Of a DNA stretch of 64,000 nt, positions 12,128-24,552 are shown one piece after another (the stretch's first letter is position 1; each line of letters starts with the position of its first letter). This stretch comes from Limonium bicolor (lineage: Eukaryota > Streptophyta > Magnoliopsida > Caryophyllales > Plumbaginaceae), in the NCBI GenBank assembly GCA_023374045.1, contig CM041778.1:362860831-362924830 (forward strand), given 5' to 3'. The notes beneath the pieces were generated by a model. It saw only the letters and a program-made list of their open reading frames with translations. It made no database searches and was not told the DNA's origin. Both the position numbers and the translations under genes were made by a program.

Positions 12128-12262
12128 CTGCAGCCGACCTACCCAGGGGACCGACCCCAGTCTGGGTCGGTCGGGCTGAAACTGTGAATTTGGATGTTCT
12201 CTGCAGCCGACCTACCCAGGGGGTGGGTCGGTCGGGTCGGTCGGTCGGACCATAAAAAAAAA
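12128..12262 (+). repeat. GC-rich inverted motif cluster in element B 5' LTR
   Basis: Two copies of gcagccgacctacccaggg lie about 70 bp apart, each facing tgggtcggtcgg in the opposite sense, so that each pair can fold into a GC-rich stem. A poly(A)-rich run follows at 12245. The matching cluster in the 3' LTR is at about 21850-21977. The sequence context is otherwise AT-rich. Confidence 0.75.
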
Positions 12263-13117
12263 AAAGAAAAGAAAAAAGAAAGAAACCCTAAGAGAGTTTA
12301 GTGGTATTAATGGTACCCCATTAAGGGGGCAATGATGATTAGAGGTATAAAGACCTAAGGGATTAAGTTAAGAATTAACTTAAAAGTTTAAGATTAAGTT
12401 TGTAAGATTAAGTTGTAAGACTTAAGAGGTGTTAGGTTGGAGTCATTAAGGGTTAAGTAAGTTAAGTAAGATAAGTAAGTTGAATTGAGTTAAGTGATTA
12501 ACAACCTAAAACTGAATGAATGTTTTAGGACTTGGAAATTGGACTCCGGAAGAGATTAAGCAACTGAACGGCCAACAACGGTGAACGGTACAGTTCTTCT
12601 TGTGACCTGCTTGCTAACGAGGTGTCCCTCGGCTTGTGTGCTATCTGTTTTTGTGTGCTCACTAAACAAGATAAAGCATGCAACCGGAATATTATGATTA
12701 TTGTATTGTTGTGTGATGTTTGAAAACTAACACAACATACCGTGAGAACTTACTAACTAACGTTTAGTAGGGAATTGAGTGAGGCTAAGGAACACACCCT
12801 AATATGGGTCGATATAAACCGAAAGAGGTTAACCAACAAACATGGTCTTGAGACTATTACTAACTGGAACTTGAGTGAGGAAACCCGGGACCGATCTCCG
12901 GTCATGCATGCTAAGGAAAAAGGGGGACGGTATCTGAATCAGATCCGCCCTCCGCTTAAGGACTTGTCTTCGGACTTGTAGCCTAGGGCCGGTTGCCGGC
13001 TCAGCTACGCTGGATTCCCGTCCAGGGTAGGTGGCCTTAAGATGGTGCGGTGGGATCACCTAAATCCCAGGTTTGGACTTAGGCTACAACCATTCCCCTC
13101 CAGGAACGGTTTGTATT

Positions 13118-13480
13118 CTGAGAATAAGTTAAGATTAAGATAAGTTACAATCATTCCTTTTTAAAGGATGATTTGTATTGTTAAGATTAAGATAAGTTAC
13201 AATCATTCCTTTTTAAAGGATGAATTGTATTGTTAAGATTAAGATAAGTTACAATCATTCCTTTTTAAAGGATGATTTGTATTGTTAAGACTAAGATTAA
13301 GTTAAGATTAAGATAAGTTACAATCATTCCTTTTTAAAGGATGATTTGTATTGTTAAGATTAAGATTAAGTTAAGGTTAAGATGAGTTGCAACCATTCCT
13401 CTTTAAAGGATGGTTTGTATAATTAAGATTAAGATAAGTGACATCCACTCCTTATTAAAGGATGGTTGTTTCTAAGATTA
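13118..13480 (+). repeat. Tandem array of about 57-bp units in element B 5' LTR
   Basis: Six to seven imperfect units share ttaagattaagataagtt, acaatcattcc and tttttaaaggatgat, then ttgtattg. Each holds a short inverted pair (atcattcctt ... aaaggatgat) that can form a hairpin. The last units are more diverged. The array is present again in the 3' LTR. Confidence 0.85.
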
Positions 13481-14077
13481 AGATAAGACTAAGATTGAGG
13501 TGAGATAAGATTGGACTAAGATTAAGAGGGAACATTACTTAAGGAGTTAAATAACTAACTCTCTAATTAAGGGAACGCATTTAAGTCGTCGTTTGTGTGT
13601 GAACTTTGATTGTTCATATTTGGATTGTTGTTTACAGCATTTACTATTATGTTGTGCATCTAATCAACCTCCATGCTATCGACAATTAGTCGTCGTAGCC
13701 ACGTTAGCTTGGGGGCCATGAGGGGATCGTACCAGCATTCGTGCTGACCCCCTTTGGGGCTGTTTTTACTACACAGGTACATCAGGAAGCGGCCGTCGCA
13801 AGAGTAAGAAGAGGATACAAGTGTTAAGGATTAAGTGTGACCTACGAGTTGTGCATGTACACTCGTATGGCAATTGAGTTAGTAAGATGTATAGGTTGTT
13901 GAGAGGATTGTAAGAAGAATATGCATTTGGTTAAGGTTGTTAGACTAATGTTCGGTATATTCTGTAGTCAGACCGTGGCAAGGTCCTGGATTGTAAAGAA
14001 TTCCGCTGTGACATGTTTATATATATACTGTTAAGTTGCGAGACCACATTTGGATTGAGTTGGGGTGTTACAAAAAG

Positions 14078-14089
14078 TGGTATCAGAGT
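14078..14089 (+). other. Element B primer-binding site (initiator tRNA-Met)
   Basis: TGGTATCAGAGT lies five bases after the LTR end and is complementary to the 3' end of plant initiator tRNA-Met except at its last base (usual motif TGGTATCAGAGC). It fixes the element's orientation as plus strand. Confidence 0.85.
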
Positions 14090-15022
14090 GTAGTTACGCT
14101 CTGAAGACAAGAAATACCGAACTTAGGAGAATGATGAGGTTGAGATTGAGTTATGGGTTAAGGGTTGAGAGATAGAGTGAGAGGTGCGTTAGTCGGGACT
14201 TCCCGGTGCTTACCGGACATCCATAGTACCTAGACCCCCCTCCACATCCCTAACCCTGAATATGTGGAACAAACGCCAGAGAGAAGAAAGCCTTCTCTTA
14301 CTCGGGGAAACCCGATCTGGCAGTTAGCTAACAGTAAGCAATACGAGAAACAATTTGTTGTACAACAGTTATGGAGAACTTGGAGGTTTTTAATGGAGCG
14401 CAACAGAGAAACAGGAGCTACCTATGGAATTCTATCAATAAGGGAACGGAAATTACCGGCAACATGGGTCGACATGCTACGCAGTCGAAATAACCCGCGA
14501 TACCAATGGTAAGGAAAGCACTACGCGTGCAATAGATAAAGAAATGATAAGAGACATGAGTACCGGAAAGCGGTCCGAGTGAGCATAACAGTAGGATAAT
14601 ACAAAGCATGAGGATTGAGACTACCAGAAAGTCCGGTTAGAAACGGGAACTCCAAACCCCATACAATGAAAGGTTACAAACCTGGCCAACATAATGCGGA
14701 CGACGATAGGAACTTATATAAAATGTGTACCGAAATAGGACTACGATGTAGTGCCTAAAGAAGAATCATTACTTAGTAACCACAACAAGATGTGTGGAGA
14801 CAGGAGCGAGGATTAAGACATAAGAAAATGTTAAGGGGTTCCCTCAGAAAGAGAAACGCCCTGATAAATGACAGTACTGTCAAGCAACAAGGGAACTGCC
14901 GGATGGACGGTTATCCAAAATAAGGGATTATCGAAGGAGTCCCGAGGACTACCAATTACATGGAAATTAGAAGGAAGTATCGCTACCAATGTACCTTGCA
15001 CCAATAGCCCATCCTGCATGGC

Positions 15023-15042
15023 GCACTTGCCATAGCAAGTGC
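15023..15042. repeat. Conserved palindrome GCACTTGC-N4-GCAAGTGC
   Basis: An 8-bp perfect inverted repeat with a 4-base spacer. The same palindrome with 9-bp arms occurs in the interior of element C at 48419-48438, also close to a ccacgg/ccacgc segment. It is one of the few clearly shared interior sites of these two otherwise decayed elements. Confidence 0.6.
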
Positions 15043-17619
15043 TACCACGGTTAAGCTACACGGAAAGCCATCATGGCAAGATAGGAGAACGCTACAGTTG
15101 AGACGCATATTAATACCGGATTGTAAATCCACGAGAACAGAAAAATAAGACCTTGGAAGGCCCGACAGCCTGACCATGATGAGATAAGGTAACACACCAG
15201 TCAGCCGGGAGCGGAACTTGGACAAAGTATTAAACCATATAAATATTAGCAACGGTACAACCCACTACAACAACAACCGACAGTACGGTAAGAACACAAT
15301 CCCGGATCCCAAAGGGGAAAACCTAAGAGATCGCTCGGTAATGCGAGCAAAAACACTATATAAGCAACGATATACAAGGGATGTATTATAAGATACTATT
15401 GAGACTGTTGAAGTATCGACTTACAACGAAAACGGGATAAGATTCCCAGAGTGACCATTAAGGATACCAATAACAACATTCTTCAATGAAGATGTTGGAA
15501 AACCCAAGAGACAAGGGTAAATGAGAATAAACGTAAGCTATAACCTGTTGAGGATTAAAGACGTACAACCCTGGAAAAGGAAAGCCCGGAGGACTACCCC
15601 CACAGAGCGGGCATAGTCGAGCCGAGCAAACTGATGAATGACAGTTAGTACTGTTTGTCTAACTCATTAACACCAAGTATGATTGATCATCAACGGGTGG
15701 CATAGTCAACGGAAGCTGAACGAAGCGTTGAGATGGGAGTATAAGATGACAGGATGATATCCAACTTGGACACCTTAAGGCGAACGCCTAATACGAACCT
15801 ATCCTTGACTATTAAAAGACATAAGTCTAGTAAAATGACAGCTTTGTCAAAGACATCAAGTAACCTCAGATCACCTGAACAACTTCCCTAGCAGGAAGCA
15901 GGATGCAGCAACTTATCATGAAATCCGATACTACATTTAGTATGTAACCTAACGGTGGATAGTGCTCAAAGAACCAGAATCTTATAGGGATGACCTGCAG
16001 ATGAGTAAGAGTACAAATAATGAACTGAGACATTAAGCATTAAGAGCCTACGAGCCAAGGATGTTAACCACATCAGAGCCCGAGGCGCAATAAGTTATAA
16101 GAGAGCTTGTTTAAGCCAAGACAGGGTACCAATGAGAACATTGAGATAATGCTAAGGACGGGAGCGGAGAACGAACCATGCCTTTTAGGGTGGGGATACC
16201 TCTCCTTGTTGTGAGACCATGAGTGGGAATGAACCCCTCAAAAGGGCTTTCACATATTAGAGATAAAATACACTTTATTTAGAAAATGGAAACTATGAAC
16301 CTTGAGATTACCTTAGAACATACCAGATACACTTGAGTAATAAGGAAGGTTGCACAGATAGACCCCATATCCAACACCCAGGATGTAAGAATTAGTAATG
16401 GGCAGAGATAAACATTGTGACTGCACATTATGGCACGTCAATTAATCAATGCTCAGAAGAGCTTGTGATTCAGTGGATGACTTCTTCAGTAATCAGTTAA
16501 ACTACATGGTAGAACATCACTAAGGATAAAAGAAAGCGAAAGAGATTAGCCTACTTACGAATCTGAGATTGGAGCATAACATCTTCATATCAAGAGTCAA
16601 CTATTTTACAACACGGTACGACAACCGCCAATACCGGAATGAGAGAACTCCCAGTGTGTTTACACCAAGAAGGGATTGAGTATAAGGTAAGACATTAGAA
16701 TAAGTAAGTAAGAGGTTGCACCATTAATGGGCAACATGGTAAAGGCCAACTACCACGGTAGTAGTGGTCGTGAGTACAATAGTTAGATAAGTGGATTAAG
16801 TCATGGTGCGCGGTAAGGCGACCATTATGTATGAGCCGTCAAATATTGACACTGAGGCAATTAGATTTATGAGTTAAGAGTTAAGACCAACATAAGTAAG
16901 AAAATAAGATGGTAGACGAACTGAGCGTTGATGCCAGTAGTCTGGACCTGGTTAGGTAAGATTTCGTAGGAAGCACACTACCCATTCCTTAAGGAACTGG
17001 AAGTGCTTTCCTAATAGAATGAATATGAGAAAGAAGATAAGAGGCTCTATGGAAAGAGACCTAAGCTACTAAGAAATAGAATCAATACGGAATACAGAAA
17101 GGAGCTGGAGCATACCATACCCAAGAACGCAGTAAATGGATTTCCCTTGATTAACTTCAAGAAGAACAATAAATGTTATTATGGAACAATGAAAGAGGAG
17201 ATCGACAACAGAATACTTCATAATTAGCAATAGCTAAACGTGTGACGGACACTATGAGTTTACTAAAACGAGACGTGGGACGACTGCACCCCACAGGGGC
17301 TTGCAGGCCTAACATGCTCATTTATGAGTTAGTTGGGTAAGTAGTAATGTACCAGTAAGGTACCCCATGCACGTAGACGAGTGGTGTAAGGAACACGGGA
17401 GGTAGTCGACTCCGTACCACGGACAACGACGCAAGATCAGACAAGAACAGCTACTACCACAAACAGTTGAGGAGAAGAATTCAGTTGAACCAACAACACG
17501 AGAAATCAGAGAACGAATAATTAAGGACTATGGAGTGCGAAGAGCACGGATTGTTAAGTACAGACATTGAACATGCCTTAAGATGTAAGAGATTAAGACT
17601 GTAAAGCGCATTATGCACT

Positions 17620-17810
17620 AAACAGTAGTTTCAGACTAAGAATCATCCTCAGACCAAAGGTCAGTTGGGGAGAACAATTTAGACATTCGAGAAAATACTA
17701 AGAGTATGAGCGTAAGATCTTCAAGGAGAATGGATAGACGAATTACAACTCATTAAGGCCGTGTATATAAAGATAACACGTGTCCATTGAGACAATTAAG
17801 CTAAGATTAT
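17620..17810 (+). pseudogene. Integrase core remnant of element B
   Basis: From about 17632 one frame still reads HPQTKGQLGRTI, a stop, then TFEKILR. This is the mutated form of the HPQTDGQSERTIQTLEDML-type motif that carries the catalytic Glu of gypsy integrases. The next 90 bp keep a mutated QGEW ... LQLIK stretch, matching the QGSW ... LIEF segment that follows in the family. Substitutions and stops exclude function. Confidence 0.65.
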
Positions 17811-19172
17811 CAGAGGCGCGCAGCGGAAGCTAGCAGACCACTACTTTGAGATTAGACCAAACTAAGTTAAGAATACGGTATAAGTACCGTTAAGAATCCT
17901 CGATACAGAGACTAAGTCATTTCTGATCGAATTATAAGTAAGATAGATAACGTGGAAGCTAGAATGCTTGGTAAGAATTAGACATCTTGAACTTATGTTC
18001 AAAGATGATGTAATGATTACGTGGGCGTAATCCATTTTAAGGGGGGTAGAGCGAAAACCGCTTAGCGTATGTTTGTGTACTGAGTACATAAACTACGGTG
18101 TGCATAGCACAAAATAATTTGAGAATATGTTTTACATAAACATTTTGAGATAAATCATGGTTATTGCACACAGAAGATGTGAATACCATACATATTAAGT
18201 ACCTATCTTGTTAACTCCGGTGTGAGTACAAGTTAAGAGAATTAAGGAAGAGGATTAAGGAGACTTAAGAAATAAGAATATATGAGGTATGAGTCATATG
18301 AGACTATGTGAGATAAGAATAAGATAACATTATGAGATACAATTTGATATGAATGAGGAGGAAATAGTAATGCTAGTATAGATGGTGGAATTGGTATGGG
18401 ACAGTTATAGAACTTAGTAGGAATTTAAGTCTTGAGGTAATTACTAAGAGATGAATTGGGAATGTTTGATGGACTGAGTCCACACTTTGGAGATGTATTG
18501 ATTATGATTAGAAGAACTAAAAAGATAGAAAATTGGACATGAGTGAATTATTTGGATGTTTGAAAATGACGTGGGAGGTGGAACTTGATTTTCTAGGGAT
18601 CAAGGGAAACCGAACACAAATTGGTGGAAGGATAGTTCTACACTGATGCTGATCACATCAGGGTTGGATGATTCCTGAAACTCCCTACCAGTGGTCACAA
18701 TTAAATCACACTAAGGATAGGCCTTAGGATAAAATGAAATTGGAGTTGATTGTATTTTTAATTAGAGGAATTATTCCTCACATGACCTCGTAAAAAGGAT
18801 TACCTTTTTACTGAGTCTCGCCCATGAAGTCGAGGACGCACGAGCCTTTGTCTTCGGACCGGTGACATGGGGAGAGCAGCGTGTTTTGTATTCTGGCCCA
18901 TGGTGACGAGGACGAATGAGCCATTGTCTACGGACCGGTGACATGGGAGAATGTTGGAAAGTTATGTGAATGTTTTAATCATCAAAAGAAACAAGGAGAA
19001 TTTTGAGTGCTATACATGCTTAAGCATGTTGTGTGATATTTAAGTATAAGAATGGCGGATCTAATGATCCAATGAGTTAAGTATACATAAGTATGATCTA
19101 TATGATCTAAGGAATGAGGTAAGACATGTATTCTAATAAGATAAGATGCATGGGAACTTTGAGGACAAAGTT

Positions 19173-19190
19173 CTTTTAAGGGGGGTAGAT
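19173..19190 (+). other. Element B polypurine tract
   Basis: TTTTAAGGGGGGTAGAT lies directly before the 3' LTR. The same tract precedes the LTR of elements A (35838) and, in reverse, C (40963). It would prime plus-strand synthesis. Confidence 0.85.
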
Positions 19191-22100
19191 TGAAATACCC
19201 CAAACCTAAGTATGCTAAGTAAACATCAAATCATGATGTAGTAAGGCTAAATATGCCTTAGAAAGATTGGTAGACAATTTAAACCAAGGAAAACACAAGA
19301 AAGTGCCTTAAGGGCAATCAGGGCAAAAACGTGCTCTAAGCTTGGAGAGACTTGGGTGAGTACCCAAATATCATGATAAGACCTTAGTAATATTCTAATG
19401 GTCATTTTAAATCAATTAGCAAAGAAAACCAAGCTTGAAAACAAGTTAAAACACAAAATGTGCTTTAAGAGTCTTAAAGCACATTTTTGAGAAATTGTCT
19501 TAGAATTGAGTTTTGAGTGGCTAAATGTCCATCATTACTCTTTAATCAACATGTGTACTAATTAGTATCACATTAGGAAGCCTAAATCAATGGGAAACCA
19601 AAAATTTCACGAATATGTGCACTAATTAGTGAATAGTGCCAAATAGTGCCCAAATTAAGCTTAAGTCAACATAAGTCAATGAGATGGTCAACTAAGACCA
19701 TAAATATCTCCAACTACAAGAGGGGGGCCGGTTTTTGATGTGAGGAGTCACCACATGACTAAGCAAATAAAGGAAAAGAAGAGTAAAGAGAGAATAGTAC
19801 TATTTGCTTTATAAAAGCAAATACCTTATATTAGCCTACCTCTCTCCTCTCTTCTTCATTTCTCTTCTTCTTCCACGGTTCTTTTCTTCTTTTCCTCTGT
19901 TCCAAACCGTCCCAAGCAGCCTCCATTGTTGCTTCACCTTGCTTTGGCAACAACTTACTCATTTTAGCTCCAAATCAAAAACTAAACACATATTATTCTT
20001 AGTTAGCTCAAGCTCTAGCTTTCTATCTTTTCAAATCTTGCAAAGCTCAAGTTTGGTGCCATGAGAAAACTCCATTGATGGAGGAAAATCAAGTTTGAAG
20101 AGCTCATTAGCTTCTCCATTCTCTTAAGGTAAAGAAAATGTAAGAAAAACCATGTTTCCATCATCTCTCTTGTACATGGCCGAAAATTTCTACTCATGGG
20201 GCCTTGTTTTTATGCCTTGTTCTAGCTTGATTTATTCACCAAGGACTAGTGGAGGTCCTATTTCATTCAATGCCAAAGTCTACCTTGAGACTTCAAAGGT
20301 AATCATCCACTTTTATGCCTTAGAACACATTTCTAACCTAGGTTTTTATTCCTTGAGGTTAGTGTATTGTTTAGTACTCATATGAGTCATTGAATATTGA
20401 TTAGAACATTGGCAAGGGGAATTTAAGTGGTGGCCGAGATTCATGCAAGAAGAAGGTCTAAGGAGGAAGTTAAGATAAGCTTGAGAAAACAAGGTAAAAT
20501 GCTTACCTAATGGTGGTTTAAGTTTTAAGGGATGAGTTTAAGTGGATACCAATGTGGCTTAGAGCTTACATTGTGTATTGGGTTATATAACCTAAGAAAA
20601 AGAACTTAAATAAGCTTGTGAACTTGTGACTAAGGAGCCAATGGGAATGAGTTAGTAATATAAGTTTAAGATGAGTTTTAAGAACATTATGACTACTATG
20701 AGATTGATGGGTGTATTTGCAGGTTGAAAGCTTTTATATGTGGGAAATTCAGTGTTTAAGTTTAAGTTATTTAAGGGCCTAAGAGCCATGTCATTTAAGA
20801 GCCTTAGTGCTATGCAATTTAAGATTATTGCAATATATTGAGTTTGTTGTGAATGAGATGGTTGAGTGAGGAAAATAATGTGTTTGGGCATGATAATATA
20901 CTAGAGGAGCTATGGCGAAATTTGAGTAGAAAAAAAGTGTTTAAGTGGTGGTGGTGAGTTAATATGCCCTAGGGTTTACTAGGGAGCATGAAAAGAAAAA
21001 TTGGGTGGAAATGAGTTAACTAAGGAGTTCTTGAGGTTTAGAGTGACCTAGAGATGTCTAGGAGGAATTAGAGGATGGCGAGTGTACTAAACACACCAAA
21101 ATCATGATGTGAGGAATGTAAGACTTGTGCATAAGTTTTAAGGAAAGGTGTATAATGCCTTAAGGAGATTTAGGTATGAACTAGAGAGTAAGACAATGAG
21201 AGTTTTGAGAACCTTGTGTAAGTGTGATGATGTTAGTGGTGGACTAGTAAGGTTTAGTTGAATGGTAATGTGTGGACTTGGGTGATAGAAGTGAAAAAGG
21301 TAGGAGGATGTTGTAAGTCATCAAGGAAAATGACTAGGAATGTAAAAGAGCGTATGATCGTGATAATGGTGAGTAAGTGAGTAAAAGGAGGTGGAAATGT
21401 CCAAGGAGGGTGTAGTATAGTTTAGGTAAATGAAGAACAATGTCAAGGTATTAAGATAATGGAAAGAAATGTATAAGCAAGCTTAAGTTTAAGAGTGATG
21501 AGTAACAAGTGAAAAGAAGAGAAATTGTGCATGGACATGCAAGATAACCTTGGAAGGTTTAACAAGCAAAGAGGAGTGCAATGATGTTAAGAAGGAGTTA
21601 TATGGGTAGAAAAGAAACACTTTGGTTAGTTGAAGTTTTAGGCAAAATGTACATGTTAGAAATATAAGGAATTAATTGACAAGTGTTAGGAATTTCTTGT
21701 AAGAATTGAGTAAAAGTTTGAGAAGATCTTTGGAAGTTGTTTTAATGAGTTTGGTGGAGGTTATAAGGTATGTTTGATGTGCCAAATGATGTTAGAACAC
21801 ATTAGGAGGCTTGAGGAAAAATTTGGAGAAATTTGACAATATATGGGAAGTTTCTGCAGCCGACCTACCCAGGGGACCGACCCCAGTCTGGGTCGGTCGG
21901 GCTGAAACTGTGAATTTGGATGTTCTCTGCAGCCGACCTACCCAGGGGGTGGGTCGGTCGGTGGGTCGGTCGGACCATAAAAAAAAAAAAAAAAGAAAAA
22001 AAGAAGAAACCCTAAGAGAGTTTAGTGGTATTAATGGTACCCCATTAAGGGGGCAATGATGATTAGAGGTATAAAGACCTAAGGGATTAAGTTAAGAATA

Positions 22101-23792
22101 ACTTAAAAGTTTAAGATTAAGTTTGTAAGATTAAGTTGTAAGACTTAAGAGGTGTTAGGTTGGAGTCATTAAGGGTTAAGTAAGTTAAGTAAGATAAGTA
22201 AGTTGAATTGAGTTAAGTGATTAACAACCTAAAACTGAATGAATGTTTTAGGACTTGGAAATTGGACTCCGGAAGAGATTAAGCAACTGAATGGCCAACG
22301 ATGAACGGTACAGTTCTTCTTGTGACCTGCTTGCTAACGAGGTGTCCCTCGGCTTGTGTGCTATCTGTTTTTGTGTGCTCACTAAACAAGATAAAGCATG
22401 CAACCGGAATATTATGATTATTGTATTGTTGTGTGATGTTTGAAAACTAACACAACATACCGTGAGAACTTACTAACTAACGTTTAGTAGGGAATTGAGT
22501 GAGGCTAAGGAACACACCCTAATATGGGTCTGATATAAACCGAAAGAGGTTAACCAACAACATGGTCTTGAGACTATTACTAACTGGAACTTGAGTGAGG
22601 AAACCCGGGACCGATCTCCGGTCATGCATGCTAAGGAAAAAGGGGGACGGTATCTGAATCAGATCCGCCCTCCGCTTAAGGACTTGTCTTCGGACTTGTA
22701 GCCTAGGGCCGGTTGCCGGCTCAGCTACGCTGGATTCCCGTCCAGGGTAGGTGGCATTAAGATGGTGCGGTGGGATCACCTAAATCCCAGGTTTGGACTT
22801 AGGCTACAACCATTCCCCTCCAGGAACGGTTTGTATTCTGAGAATAAGTTAAGATTAAGATAAGTTACAATCATTCCTTTTTAAAGGATGATTTGTATTG
22901 TTAAGATTAAGATAAGTTACAATCATTCCTTTTTAAAGGATGAATTGTATTGTTAAGATTAAGATAAGTTACAATCATTCCTTTTTAAAGGATGATTTGT
23001 ATTGTTAAGACTAAGATTAAGTTAAGATTAAGATAAGTTACAATCATTCCTTTTTAAAGGATGATTTGTATTGTTAAGATTAAGATTAAGTTAAGGTTAA
23101 GATGAGTTGCAACCATTCCTTTTTAAAGGATGGTTTGTATAATTAAGATTAAGATAAGTGACATCCACTCCTTATTAAAGGATGGTTGTTTCTAAGATTA
23201 AGATAAGACTAAGATTGAGGTGAGATAAGGTTGGACTAAGATTAAGAGGGAACATTACTTAAGGAGTTAAATAACTAACTCTCTAATTAAGGGAACGCAT
23301 TTAAGTTGTTCGTTGTGTGTGAACTTTGATTGTTCATATTTGGATTGTTGTTTACAGCATTTACTATTATGTTGTGCATATAATCAACCTCCATGCTATC
23401 GACAATTAGTCGTCGTAGCCACATTAGCTTGGGGGCCATGAGGGGATCGTACCAGCATTCGTGCTGACCCCCTTTGGGGGCTGTTTTTACTACACAGGTA
23501 CATCAGGAAGCGGCCGTCGCAAGAGTAAGAAGAGGATACAAGTGTTAAGGATTAAGTGTGACCTACGAGTTGTGCATGCACACTCGTATGGCAATTGAGT
23601 TAGTAAGATGTATAGGTTGTTGAGAGGATTGTAAGAAGAATATGCATTTGGTTAAGGTTGTTAGACAATGTTCGGTATATTCTGTAGTCAGACCGTGGCA
23701 AGGTCCTGGATTGTAAAGAATTCCGCTGTGACATGTTTATATATATACTGTTAAGTTGCGAGACCACATTTGGATTGAGTTGGGGTGTTACA
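19191..23792 (+). repeat. Element B 3' LTR (4602 bp)
   Basis: It matches the 5' LTR along its whole length with scattered single-base changes and small indels, for example in the poly(A) run and in the number of GTCGG motifs near 21950. It ends GTTACA at 23792, followed by the target copy TTGGC. It repeats the TATA box (19810-19817), the GC motif cluster (about 21850-21977), the tandem array (22840-23200) and the hairpin block (23441-23502). Confidence 0.92.
22840..23200 (+). repeat. Tandem array of about 57-bp units in element B 3' LTR
   Basis: This is the LTR duplicate of the array at 13118-13480, with the same unit order and almost no change. The unit number is the same, so no expansion or contraction has occurred since insertion. 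Confidence 0.85.
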
Positions 23793-23979
23793 TTGGCTGC
23801 TTAGGGTTCACGCTTCTGCACTCTGTAGGACTGAGTGTTTTGGTATTGCTCTGGTAGTTAGTGATCTAGTGGGAATTTGGAAAAAGGTCAATCTTGGAAA
23901 TTTTTCTTTTGACTCTGGATATCGTTTCATCCATGAGCTGGTTCTTGAGGTTTCGACGTGCGCACGTCTTCAATGGTAC

Positions 23980-24150
23980 AGTGAGGGCTGTATATCCCCT
24001 GTCCCCAAGAAGGGACGTGATAGACAGTGAGGGGCTGTATATCCCCTGTCCTTAGTGGACGTGATAGACAGTGAGGGGCTGTATATCCCCTGTCCTGTGG
24101 ACGTGATAGACAGTGAGGGGCTGTATATCCCTGTCCTGAAAGGACGTGCT
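23980..24150 (+). repeat. Four tandem hairpin units of about 48 bp in element A LTR
   Basis: The unit is cagtgaggggctgtatat, then cccctgtcc and a variable 5-12 base spacer, then ggacgtgatagacag. AGGGG ... CCCCT within each unit forms a stem around ctgtatat, and CTGTC/GACAG pairs across the unit. The variable spacer (ccccaagaag, ttagt, tg, tgaaa) is the only part that differs much. Confidence 0.85.
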
Positions 24151-24472
24151 TGGCGGTGGGGGCCATCTCTCCCAGTTGAATTATTCCATTCTTGAGTTAT
24201 TGGTTCTTGGATCTATTTTGTCATTCCTAGTCCTTTGTGACTATCTGAGTCTTCCTACTCCTAACGGGAATTGGGTTTAACTAAGGAAATGGATGTTCAC
24301 TAACACATGATGTGATTTTGTCTCACTAACTTTATCTTTCTGTTATTAACCTTTATTCTTATCTTGATATCTTGATTTGGTGATTTGTGAAATGCTTTGT
24401 TTCCCTGAGTGGTTTAAGTGATTGTGTTCAAACTATTATTTATTTAAGAGTTGTATTATAAGTTTGTTTTTG

Positions 24473-24552
24473 GAGGATCGTACCAGTTCCATTCCAGGGA
24501 ACTGACCCACCCCACTCGGGGTGGGCTGCTTGGTTTATCTTGCAGGTACGAG
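24473..24552 (+). promoter_or_regulatory. Conserved LTR hairpin block (element A copy)
   Basis: The order is ggaggatcgtaccag, a GC hairpin, a T-rich spacer, then GCAGGTAC. Similar blocks lie in the LTRs of B (13721-13780 and 23441-23502), H (29471-29550) and, in reverse, C (37196-37242 and 49835-49882), always about 230-430 bp before the LTR 3' end. Its conservation between LTRs that are otherwise unalike suggests a cis function, perhaps RNA 3'-end formation or packaging. That role is inference. Confidence 0.5.

Larger units (their letters stand above)
9467..14072 (+). repeat. Element B 5' LTR (4606 bp)
   Basis: The LTR begins TGAAATACCCC and ends GTGTTACA. It contains a TATA box at 10086 followed by a CT-rich tract, a GC-rich inverted motif cluster near 12130-12260 (cccaggggaccgacccc, gtctgggtcggtcgg), an A-rich run near 12245, a tandem array near 13118-13480 and a hairpin block near 13721-13780. 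Short frames such as the one at 10441-10656 occur in both LTR copies only because the LTRs are duplicates. I find no gene. Confidence 0.9.
14073..19172 (+). other. Element B interior: decayed gag-pol, no open frames
   Basis: About 5.1 kb with stop codons in all frames; the longest open stretches are under 90 codons and unlike any family. It begins with the primer-binding site and a leader related to that of element C (compare the minus strand at 49280-49400), including ccggtgcttaccgg and the run cctccacatccc. An integrase trace is recognisable at 17620-17810. The general base composition (AC/AG-rich, few T runs) still resembles coding-derived sequence, unlike the LTRs. Confidence 0.75.
9467..23792 (+). 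mobile_element. Element B: complete non-autonomous Ty3/gypsy (LARD-like) with 4.6-kb LTRs
   Basis: Both LTRs (9467-14072 and 19191-23792) start TGAAATACCCC and end GTGTTACA and are nearly identical. The element is flanked by the 5-bp duplication TTGGC (9462-9466 and 23793-23797). A primer-binding site for initiator tRNA-Met follows the left LTR, and the purine tract TTTTAAGGGGGG precedes the right LTR. The interior is about 5.1 kb and contains no intact gag or pol; only mutated traces such as an integrase remnant are visible. The close LTR pair with a ruined interior means it was mobilised recently by proteins supplied in trans. The layout matches the plant LARD class (LTRs of several kb, non-coding interior). 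Confidence 0.92.

Noticed and set aside
12775..12981. A 68-codon frame near the B LTR tandem array
   Set aside because: The matching place in the 3' LTR is disrupted (one-base insertion near 22530), so the frame is not maintained.
13118..13480. Repeat-spacer array resembling CRISPR
   Set aside because: Units are imperfect tandem repeats without unique spacers, lie in a plant LTR, and recur in the second LTR copy; no cas gene is present.
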